Shown one piece after another: positions 22,575-29,338 of a DNA stretch of 33,690 nucleotides. How positions within the stretch are numbered: position 1 is the first letter of the stretch; each line of letters starts with the position of its first letter. A program made the position numbers and the translations under genes. The notes beneath the pieces are model-generated. The model did no database searches, was not told where the DNA came from, and worked only from the letters and a program-made list of their open reading frames with translations. The stretch is from CAZIDL01 sp964537825 (GTDB taxonomy: Bacteria; Bacteroidota; Bacteroidia; Flavobacteriales_D; CAYVSK01): contig CAZIDL010000025.1 in NCBI GenBank assembly GCA_964537825.1, forward strand, positions 1 to 33,690, read 5' to 3'.

Positions 22575-23806
22575 CGTAGGGCTTCGATAGGGTCGAGTTG
22601 GGCCGCTTTGCGGGCTGGGTAATAGCCTGAGACCACGCCGACCAAAAAGCAAAGGAGCACCCCGCCGATCATCCATGCCCAGGGGATGATAAAGCTCCCC
22701 CCGAATATCAAAGAGACCGCATTGCCGGCAAGAACTCCGAGAACGATCCCGCACAATCCTCCCATCTGACCGATCAGGACGGATTCGATCAGGAACTGTC
22801 CCCGGATCGTCCGTTGATCCGCCCCCAAAGCTTTGCGCGTTCCGATCTCCCGCGTGCGCTCGGTCACGGATACGAGCATGATGTTCATCAAACCGATCGC
22901 TGCTCCGATCAGGGTCACTACACCGATAATGGTGGCCGTGATCGTGATGAACTGAAGCTGTCCGATCAATCGGCTCGCAAGGTCGTCGCTCATCACGATG
23001 TCAAAGGAAGCGGTCGCTCCGGGAGCATCTCCCCTTATCCTTCGGAATTCACCTTTTGCCTCCTGAATGGCCGCTTCCAAATGCTCGGGATGGGAGGTCC
23101 GTATGCTGAGCTCGTATGAGAGCTCGGAATTCCCGTATTCTTCCTCGACGGTCGATATCGGAATGATGCATCTGGCATCCCCTCCAAATCCCATCGTGCT
23201 GCCTCGTTCCTGGAGGACCCCGATCACCCGGTACTTCCGGTCGCCGAGTCCGATCCGCTTTCCCAACGGGTCCTCTGATGGGGAGAAGAGGTCCTGGACT
23301 ACCGTCCGGCCAAGGATGATCACCGACTCTCCACGTTCGACCTCTTTCCGGGAAAAATTCCGCCCTTTATCGATCCGATGGCCGCTCGTCCGGAGGTAAG
23401 AAGCGTCGCCGCCGGTCACTTCGATGTTGGGGTCCGTTTTCTGGTCGCGGTAGGAGGCTCTGGCCTGACCAGTAGCTTCTACCGATCGGGATACCACAGC
23501 ATCCGGGAATGAATATGCAGCAACGAAGCGTTCCGTCTCTTCGATCTCGATCCGTTCGTAATCCTTCACTTCTTTCCCCTCGCGCCGCTGAACGTCGATC
23601 CGTTTCTTCATGATAGTGAAGGTGTTGGCCCCCATATCGGAGAAGTCCTCATTGATCTTCGTTTTGATCGCACTGATAGAAGTAAGGATCCCCACGAGGG
23701 CCATGATCCCAATAGCTATGATCAGGACGGTCAGAACGGCCCGCGAGCGGTGACTTCCTATCGCCCGAAGGGCCACCCGCACATTCTCGGTCGTCGTGCG
23801 TTTCAA
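22565..23806 (-). CDS. MacB-type ABC transporter permease (FtsX-like)
   Basis: This predicted protein has 413 residues from a TTG at 23806 (MKRTTTENVRVALRAIGSHRSR); an ATG at 23860 would add 18. The order is one N-terminal membrane span (about 22-42), a MacB periplasmic core domain of about 230 residues, then three C-terminal spans forming the FtsX domain. SVTERTREIGTRKALGADQRTIRGQFLIESVL is the classic cytoplasmic loop before the last two spans, and GYYPARKAAQLDPIEALRYE is the classic end. Such permeases use ATP from a separate MacB/LolD-type ATPase for export or mechanotransmission. No ATPase gene is nearby. The TTG start is preferred because a TACCTTTA promoter-like element lies between the ATG and the TTG. 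Confidence 0.88.
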   Translation of the reverse strand: MKRTTTENVRVALRAIGSHRSRAVLTVLIIAIGIMALVGILTSISAIKTKINEDFSDMGANTFTIMKKRIDVQRREGKEVKDYERIEIEETERFVAAYSFPDAVVSRSVEATGQARASYRDQKTDPNIEVTGGDASYLRTSGHRIDKGRNFSRKEVERGESVIILGRTVVQDLFSPSEDPLGKRIGLGDRKYRVIGVLQERGSTMGFGGDARCIIPISTVEEEYGNSELSYELSIRTSHPEHLEAAIQEAKGEFRRIRGDAPGATASFDIVMSDDLASRLIGQLQFITITATIIGVVTLIGAAIGLMNIMLVSVTERTREIGTRKALGADQRTIRGQFLIESVLIGQMGGLCGIVLGVLAGNAVSLIFGGSFIIPWAWMIGGVLLCFLVGVVSGYYPARKAAQLDPIEALRYE

Positions 23807-23831
23807 TGGACCGGGTCTTCGTTCTAGCGCT

Positions 23832-23839
23832 AAAGGTAA
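23832..23839 (-). promoter_or_regulatory. Possible -7 element TACCTTTA for the permease gene
   Basis: The minus strand reads TACCTTTA, one mismatch from TAnnTTTG, 25 nt before the TTG at 23806 and downstream of the alternative ATG at 23860. The same octamer precedes the secreted protein gene at 32347. Confidence 0.4.
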
Positions 23840-23890
23840 GAGGAGCGAGCGGTCCTGCAACGATCCTCTTTATCGGGAATACGGATCGCT

Positions 23891-23898
23891 TAATTTTG
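23891..23898 (+). promoter_or_regulatory. -7 element TAATTTTG for the hemE operon
   Basis: The plus strand reads TAATTTTG, a full TAnnTTTG match. It ends 1 nt before the first ATG (23900) and 4 nt before a second in-frame ATG (23903), so the hemE mRNA is probably leaderless and may start at the second ATG. Confidence 0.5.
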
Positions 23899-23899
23899 A

Positions 23900-24946
23900 A
23901 TGATGCCACCGAAGAACGACCTTCTTCTGCGTGCTGCCCGGGGAGAGGTGACCGAACGTTCCCCCGTATGGTTGATGCGCCAGGCCGGAAGGATCCTTCC
24001 GGAATACCGAAGCGTACGGGAACAGGTCAAGGATTTCCGCGAACTTGTCGAAACTCCGGAATTGGTCGCCGAGGTTACCCGTCAACCAGTCGATATCCTC
24101 GGGGTCGACGCTGCGATCATCTTCTCGGATATACTCGTCGTAGCTGATGTGTTGGGTTTCCCTTATCGGATGGAGCCCGGGAAAGGACCGGTGTTCGATC
24201 GGACCCTCTTCGATAGCCGGGATGCCCTTCGTGATCCGGAAAGGATCGCTGTGGAGGAAGAATTAGGGTATGTAGAAAAGGGGATACGCCTGAGCAAAGG
24301 AAAGCTGGATAACAGGGTCCCTCTGATAGGTTTCGCAGGAGCCCCCTGGACCCTCTTCTCCTATCTGGCCGAAGGGGAGGGGTCCAAATCCTTTTCAAAG
24401 GCACGGAAGTTGTTATATCAGGCTCCTGAAGATTCCGAGCGGATCGTTCAGAGCATCGTGGACGTAACCCTTTCATACCTTCGGATGCAGGTCAAAGCAG
24501 GGGCGGACATCGTGCAGATCTTCGATTCCTGGGCCGGTGTGTTGGGTGCTGAGCTATACAGGACCTTCGGTCTGGAGCCGATCCGAAGGATCTGCGAAGG
24601 GCTCGGGGATGTTCCCGTTATCGTTTTCGCTAAGGGAGCTGCTCATGTCCTCGAGGAATTGCGAACATTACCCTGTGAGGTCATTGGAATGGATTGGACC
24701 ATGGATATCGAGGCTACTAAACAAAAGGTAGGGAGGGATAAAGCCTTGCAAGGGAACCTCGATCCCGCTTACCTTTATGCCCCTCCCTCGAAGATCGAGG
24801 AAGGGACGAAAAAGATGTTGAACGCATTCTCAGGACATCCCCACATCGCGAATTTGGGCCACGGTGTTCTGCCGGATAGCGATCCCGAACACGTCAAACG
24901 ATTCATCGAGACCGTCAAAAGCTATTCATCCTATGGCCAGCAATAG
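23900..24946 (+). CDS. hemE: Uroporphyrinogen decarboxylase (HemE)
   Basis: This 348-residue haem-biosynthesis enzyme decarboxylates the four acetate side chains of uroporphyrinogen III to give coproporphyrinogen III in the cytoplasm. The N-terminal signature PVWLMRQAGRILPEYR supplies the substrate-binding Arg27 and Arg31. The essential Asp is Asp77 in AAIIFSDILV (human Asp86). The second signature is GFAGAPWTLFSY at about 149-160. NLGHGVLPDSDPEHV near the C-terminus is conserved. The start is one of two adjacent ATGs (23900, 23903), and a -7 element sits immediately upstream. Its last 14 nt overlap the downstream OmpA-family gene, so the two are translated in overlap. Length and residues are normal. 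Confidence 0.97.
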   Translation: MMPPKNDLLLRAARGEVTERSPVWLMRQAGRILPEYRSVREQVKDFRELVETPELVAEVTRQPVDILGVDAAIIFSDILVVADVLGFPYRMEPGKGPVFDRTLFDSRDALRDPERIAVEEELGYVEKGIRLSKGKLDNRVPLIGFAGAPWTLFSYLAEGEGSKSFSKARKLLYQAPEDSERIVQSIVDVTLSYLRMQVKAGADIVQIFDSWAGVLGAELYRTFGLEPIRRICEGLGDVPVIVFAKGAAHVLEELRTLPCEVIGMDWTMDIEATKQKVGRDKALQGNLDPAYLYAPPSKIEEGTKKMLNAFSGHPHIANLGHGVLPDSDPEHVKRFIETVKSYSSYGQQ

Positions 24947-26105
24947 ATCCATCATCCGGACTTTCTTTCTCTTCGTTCTGGGTTCTCTCAGTGCTAATGC
25001 CATGGGCCAGAGCGCGCAGAACCTGGTCCCCAACCCCAGTTTTGAGGAAAAGGACGGAACGCTCCGCCGCACCGGTCAGGTCCATAAAGCAAAGGATTGG
25101 GTCCCGGGTACGGGTGCGGATGCAGACCTGTTCACGACCGAGGATGATGATGAGGAGATCGGGGCTCCGGAAACTTACAAGGGAAGGTGCAAACCCCGGA
25201 CCGGCAACCGTTTTGCTGGTGTTCGGGTCTTTAGTTATCGGAACGAGGAACCGCGAAGTTATATCAGTGCACGCCTTCCGGAAAAGATGAGCAAAGGAGT
25301 GCTTTATTGCGTGCAGTTCCATATGAGGCTTTCTCCGCTCTCCAAGTTTTCTGTCAACAAAGTAGGGGCTTACCTTTCCAAGAAGGATATCAGCACGACG
25401 GAGGAGAAGTCGCTCATTTACGATGCACAGATCATGCATCCGAAGAAAAAGATCCATAAGAACACCCGCCTCTGGGAACCCATTTGTTCGGCTTATAAAG
25501 CAAAAGGGGGCGAAGAGTATATCACCATCGGGACCTTCGTCGAGAACGATCAGATGGAGACTGAAAAGATGCGTCGTCCTCGTCGTTACGACAAATCACA
25601 GACCTATGATGCTTATTACTGGATCGATGATGTTTCCATCAAAGCCGTAGATGACAGGACGCAATGTGATTGCTATAAGAAAGAAGAGGAGGGTGAAGGC
25701 CCCAAGTTCGTCTTCAGTTCCCAGGTAAGCCTTCCTGATGACCCCACTCCTGCCCAGGAGATCGAGGCCCGACCGGTCTATTTCGCCTATTTCTCCAAAG
25801 CAATCGAGAGCAACTTCAAGGAACGTTTGGACGAGGTCGCGAAGGTCATGAAGGAGAATGAAGGGTTGAACGTCAAGGTCATCGGACATTCTGACCAGAA
25901 AGAACAAAAGAAGGTCGAAAAGGGAGAGCGCAAAGATGTTTCGCTTCAGCGGGCCAAGAGCGTGGTTGACTATCTCAAAGGAAAAGGGGTGTCCGCCGAT
26001 CGTTTGAACATCGAGGCAATGGGTGATTCGGAATTGAAGGCTGAAGGGGAGTCCAAATATCAGCGCTCCAAGAACCGAAGGGTGACCTTCAAGGTCGAGG
26101 AGTGA
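24933..26105 (+). CDS. OmpA-family protein with N-terminal jelly-roll-like domain
   Basis: This 390-residue exported protein starts at the ATG at 24933, which gives a signal peptide MASNRSIIRTFFLFVLGSLSANAMGQ. The frame is open further upstream, but there it only shadows hemE. The mature part opens with NLVPNPSFEEKDG, then HKAKDWVPGTGADADLF, and ends with YYWIDDVSIKAV at about 225-240. That is the start and finish of the galactose-binding-like (DUF642/CBM-type) beta-sandwich that precedes OmpA domains in many Bacteroidota. Residues about 285-390 are the OmpA domain: VYFAYFSKAIESNFKERLDEV, VKVIGHSDQ, VSLQRAKSVVDYLKGKGVSADRL. It probably anchors at peptidoglycan in the outer envelope. It overlaps hemE by 14 nt and is followed 19 nt later by the MFS gene. 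Confidence 0.87.
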   Translation: MASNRSIIRTFFLFVLGSLSANAMGQSAQNLVPNPSFEEKDGTLRRTGQVHKAKDWVPGTGADADLFTTEDDDEEIGAPETYKGRCKPRTGNRFAGVRVFSYRNEEPRSYISARLPEKMSKGVLYCVQFHMRLSPLSKFSVNKVGAYLSKKDISTTEEKSLIYDAQIMHPKKKIHKNTRLWEPICSAYKAKGGEEYITIGTFVENDQMETEKMRRPRRYDKSQTYDAYYWIDDVSIKAVDDRTQCDCYKKEEEGEGPKFVFSSQVSLPDDPTPAQEIEARPVYFAYFSKAIESNFKERLDEVAKVMKENEGLNVKVIGHSDQKEQKKVEKGERKDVSLQRAKSVVDYLKGKGVSADRLNIEAMGDSELKAEGESKYQRSKNRRVTFKVEE

Positions 26106-26124
26106 TCCCTGGCTTGCGTCATTC

Positions 26125-27396
26125 ATGAGGGGGGACCGGCGTATCATCAACGGGTGGGCATTTTACGACTGGGCGAATTCCGCTTTTCCTCTCGTCATTA
26201 CAACGGCCATTTTCCCGATCTTCTATGCCAATGAGACGACGGAGCGGGTGGAGTTATTCGGGTTGGATCTCATCAATACCGAGCTCAAATCCTATACCCT
26301 CGCACTGGCCTTTTTGATCATCGCGGTCATTTCCCCTTTCCTATCAGGAGTGGCGGATCATATCGGTCGCAAAAAGCTTTTCCTTAAGATCTTTTGCTAC
26401 ACGGGGGCTTCTGCCTGTGCCCTTCTTTCTCTCTTTCAACTCGAGTATTTGGGAGTAGGGATGTTCTGCTTTTTGATCGCGACGATCGGGTTCTGGGGAA
26501 GCCTGGTTTTCTATAACGCTTTTCTTCCGGAGATCGCTGAAGAAAAGGATCAGGACCGTGTGAGCGCTAAGGGGTTTTCGTTGGGATATATCGGGAGTTC
26601 GCTCCTATTGATCCTTTGCCTGGTGGGGATAATGTTCCCGACTTCGATCGGGTTCCCGGATGCAGCGATGCCAACTCGGCTCTCCTTCGTCTTGGTGGGG
26701 ATTTGGTGGGCTGGATTCGCACAGGTCACATTCGCTCGTTTACCCGACAGTGTGTATCAACGCAGGGGGAGCGCTCATCCTTTTTTGCAGGGCTTCAGGG
26801 AGTTGAAAAGCGTTTGGCGGGAATTGAAGGGACTCCCCGTTCTTACGAGCTACTTGAGCGCTTTTTTCGTTTTCAATACCGGGGTGCAGACCGTCATGCT
26901 CGTTGCGGTGGATTTTGGGAAGAAAGAAATACCGGGGATCGCGGACGAGAACATGATCATCGCCGTCCTTCTGATCCAATTCGTAGCGATCGGTGGCGCT
27001 TATTTCTTTTCCTTTCTCTCTTCCCGTATCCAGAACATTCGAGCTTTGGGGACGGCCATCCTTATATGGGTGATGGTCTGCATTTTTGCTTATTACACCA
27101 TAACGCCCACTGGCTTCTACGTGCTCGCTGGTTTGGTCGGTTTTGTGATGGGGGGGATCCAATCCCTAGCACGTTCGACCTATTCCAAATTCCTTCCAGA
27201 AACGAAGGATCACGCTTCTTTCTTCAGTTTTTACGATGTGACCGAGAAGATCGGGATCATGACGGGACTTTTCTTTTACGGTTTCATCGAAGGACTGACG
27301 GGTTCTATGCGAAATTCGGTCCTTTTCCTTATCGCCATTTTCGTGCTCGGAGCCATCTTGTTGATGCGCGTTCCCCGAAAGATCGCTGCACGGTGA
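26125..27396 (+). CDS. UMF1-type MFS transporter
   Basis: This 423-residue inner-membrane protein has about 12 hydrophobic spans. It begins RIINGWAFYDWANSAFPLVITTAIFPIFYANE, the hallmark N-terminus of the UMF1/Atg22-like branch of the major facilitator superfamily. SGVADHIGRKKLFLKIF is the MFS loop 2-3 motif. FVMGGIQSLARSTYSKFLPE in the second half is also typical of this branch. The transported substrate is not known for bacterial members, so none is proposed. It follows the OmpA-family gene by 19 nt on the same strand and is probably on the hemE transcript. The next gene, lhgO, starts 21 nt later with its own promoter element. Confidence 0.9.
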   Translation: MRGDRRIINGWAFYDWANSAFPLVITTAIFPIFYANETTERVELFGLDLINTELKSYTLALAFLIIAVISPFLSGVADHIGRKKLFLKIFCYTGASACALLSLFQLEYLGVGMFCFLIATIGFWGSLVFYNAFLPEIAEEKDQDRVSAKGFSLGYIGSSLLLILCLVGIMFPTSIGFPDAAMPTRLSFVLVGIWWAGFAQVTFARLPDSVYQRRGSAHPFLQGFRELKSVWRELKGLPVLTSYLSAFFVFNTGVQTVMLVAVDFGKKEIPGIADENMIIAVLLIQFVAIGGAYFFSFLSSRIQNIRALGTAILIWVMVCIFAYYTITPTGFYVLAGLVGFVMGGIQSLARSTYSKFLPETKDHASFFSFYDVTEKIGIMTGLFFYGFIEGLTGSMRNSVLFLIAIFVLGAILLMRVPRKIAAR

Positions 27397-27401
27397 TGTT
27401 G

Positions 27402-27409
27402 TACCTTTG
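27402..27409 (+). promoter_or_regulatory. -7 element TACCTTTG for lhgO
   Basis: The plus strand reads TACCTTTG, a full TAnnTTTG match, in the 21-nt gap after the MFS gene. It ends 8 nt before the lhgO ATG at 27418, so the leader would be only a few nucleotides. A -33 element is not clear. Confidence 0.5.
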
Positions 27410-27417
27410 AAGCTGTT

Positions 27418-28653
27418 ATGAGAGTGGCTTATGATATCATCATCGTAGGGGGCGGCATCGTCGGCGCTGCTACGATGTACAAACTCCAGGAGAAGTACCC
27501 TTCCCTCCGGATCCTTCTGATCGAAAAGGAAGGGGAACTTGCAGCTCATCAGACGGGTCATAACTCCGGCGTCATTCATTCCGGGATCTATTATAAACCT
27601 GGTTCTGGCAAGGCACGCAATTGTGTGGAAGGAAGAAGGGAGCTCGTGAGATTTGCTCGCAAAAACGGCATCCCTCATGAAGTTTGCGGAAAATTGATCG
27701 TGGCGGGCGATGCCTCTGAATTCCCTTCCTTGGAGCGGATCCGGGATCGTGGGTTCGCGAACGACATCGAGGGTATGGAGGAGATCGGTGCAGAAGGGAT
27801 CCGCGAAAAGGAACCGGAGTGCTCCGGGATCCGCGGTATCCATGTCCCTTGCACCGGTATCATCGATTTCAAAGCTGCTACGGAGAAAATGGCTGAACTT
27901 GCCCAAGCTGTACAACCTGAGAGTGAGATCCGCACGGGTGAAGAGGTTAAGGCGCACGAACGTGATGGGGAAGAAGAGGAACGGATCGTGACCGATAAGG
28001 GGACCTATCATACCCGTTGGACGATCTTTTGTTGCGGCCTTCAGTCCGATCGGATGGCCCGGCGGGAAGATGCCGGTTTAAAGGAGCGTATCGTCGGCTT
28101 TCGGGGGGATTATTACGAGCTGACCCCCAAGGCTCAGGAGAAGGTGAACGACCTGATCTACCCCGTGCCGAACCCTCAATTCCCTTTTCTGGGGGTCCAT
28201 TTCACCCGCATGATCCATGGAGGAGTGGAGTGCGGCCCCAATGCGGTCTTCACGTTCAAACGGGAAGGCTATGGGAAGATGGACTTTAGCCTTCGGGATA
28301 CCCTCGATGCGCTTTCTTACAAGGGTACCTGGAAGCTATTCTTCAAACATTGGCGCTTCGGTTTGGATGAGTACCGGCGGGCTTTTTCCAAGCGCCTCTT
28401 CCTGAAACGTCTTCAGACCCTCATCCCGAATTTGAGCATGGATGAGATAGAGCCTGGACGATCAGGGGTCCGTGCGATGTTATTGGATCAGGATGGGGAA
28501 ATGGTGGACGATTTCCGTATCGCTTATAAAGAGGGGAGCATTCACGTCCTCAATGCCCCTTCACCCGCAGCTACTGCGGCTCTTGCGATCGGATCTGATA
28601 TACTGCAGATGGCTGAAGAGCATTTCACCTTAGGGGAACGGGTCAGTCCGTAG
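27418..28653 (+). CDS. lhgO: L-2-hydroxyglutarate dehydrogenase/oxidase (LhgO)
   Basis: This 411-residue FAD-dependent oxidoreductase of the DAO family oxidises L-2-hydroxyglutarate to 2-oxoglutarate; bacterial members pass electrons to the membrane quinone pool. The FAD-binding loop is IIIVGGGIVGAATMYKL at about 7-23, followed by LLIEKEGELAAHQTGHNSGVIHSGIYY. This is the LhgO/YgaF signature, with the GHNSGVIHSGIYY segment next to the flavin. HVPCTGIIDFKAAT and the C-terminal VLNAPSPAATAALAIG fit the family. It has its own -7 element. Its stop overlaps the convergent 183-residue gene by 11 nt. The protein is complete at the usual length of about 400 residues. Confidence 0.93.
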   Translation: MRVAYDIIIVGGGIVGAATMYKLQEKYPSLRILLIEKEGELAAHQTGHNSGVIHSGIYYKPGSGKARNCVEGRRELVRFARKNGIPHEVCGKLIVAGDASEFPSLERIRDRGFANDIEGMEEIGAEGIREKEPECSGIRGIHVPCTGIIDFKAATEKMAELAQAVQPESEIRTGEEVKAHERDGEEEERIVTDKGTYHTRWTIFCCGLQSDRMARREDAGLKERIVGFRGDYYELTPKAQEKVNDLIYPVPNPQFPFLGVHFTRMIHGGVECGPNAVFTFKREGYGKMDFSLRDTLDALSYKGTWKLFFKHWRFGLDEYRRAFSKRLFLKRLQTLIPNLSMDEIEPGRSGVRAMLLDQDGEMVDDFRIAYKEGSIHVLNAPSPAATAALAIGSDILQMAEEHFTLGERVSP

Positions 28654-29194
28654 AGGCTTGGACCTTGTACTTTTCGAGGAAAGCATCCCATCCCCACAGG
28701 AAATTCTCCATAATATCGTCCATCCGCTGTAGAAAGAGTGGATTAGGGGTTTCGATCCTCCGGAAATAATCCTCCTGGTACGCGTTCAGCCCGTATTTGT
28801 GAAAGACCGCTTTGGACATTGCGTAGAGGGTCTTTTTAGAGGGATGGTTGACCCTGGAAAGGAAGGAACTTCGGTCCTCTATGGTCTTTTTCAATTCTTC
28901 GCTTTCCACTTGAAGGGCTTTTGCGAATTTCTGGATGAGGAGTTCCTTCATCCTTTGGTCCTTCCCGCTTTCAAAATATTGCGGGATGAACTTCAGGTTG
29001 CCTGTGATCACGATCAAAAGGAATTCGTGGTCATCATTCTCATCCACATTCGGGCTGCTCACAAAGTCAGGGTCTGAATTGATGAGAGCTGCAACGTCCG
29101 GAAAGTTGTTGTCCACAGCGTCGATCAGGCCGTTGACGACCATATTGGCCACTTTTTCTTCGCTGAGCTTTTTCTTTCCGAAGAGGGTGAGCAT
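28643..29194 (-). CDS. Hypothetical cytoplasmic protein, 183 residues
   Basis: I recognise no family. The protein is acidic and probably all-helical, with no signal peptide or membrane span. It starts MLTLFGKKKLSEEKVANMVVNGLIDAVDNNFPDVAALIN and later has DDHEFLLIVITGNLKFIPQYFESG, a hydrophobic strand-helix element. Its C-terminal half is rich in Tyr, Phe and Lys. Codon use looks like that of its neighbours. It is a single gene between lhgO (convergent, 11-nt overlap) and the type IX cargo gene, and a terminator at 29287-29318 separates it from that gene. TACTTTCG at 29220-29227 (minus) is a weak promoter candidate. Confidence 0.7.
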   Translation of the reverse strand: MLTLFGKKKLSEEKVANMVVNGLIDAVDNNFPDVAALINSDPDFVSSPNVDENDDHEFLLIVITGNLKFIPQYFESGKDQRMKELLIQKFAKALQVESEELKKTIEDRSSFLSRVNHPSKKTLYAMSKAVFHKYGLNAYQEDYFRRIETPNPLFLQRMDDIMENFLWGWDAFLEKYKVQASTD

Positions 29195-29286
29195 ACAGGG
29201 ATCGATCGAGATCTTTTCCCGAAAGTACTTCGGATATCCCTGAGATCAAGGGGGGTTCGCCTTTAGAAAATCAACAGAACTATCAA

Positions 29287-29318
29287 CAAAAAAGCCCGGT
29301 CCGGAACGGACCCGGCTT
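29287..29318 (-). terminator. Intrinsic terminator after the 1002-residue secreted protein gene
   Basis: A 12-bp stem (arms 29292-29303 and 29307-29318, one C-C mismatch) with a 3-nt GAA loop is GC-rich. On the minus strand it is followed by a T-run, seen as A at 29288-29293 on the plus strand. It lies 21 nt after the stop codon of the cargo gene at 29339. Confidence 0.85.
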
Positions 29319-29338
29319 GAATTTCAAAGGCCGGACTT

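Noticed and set aside
26616..27410. 264-codon plus-strand open frame overlapping the MFS gene in another frame
   Set aside because: It is Arg/His-rich with no hydrophobic pattern, while the UMF1 frame has about 12 membrane spans and family motifs.
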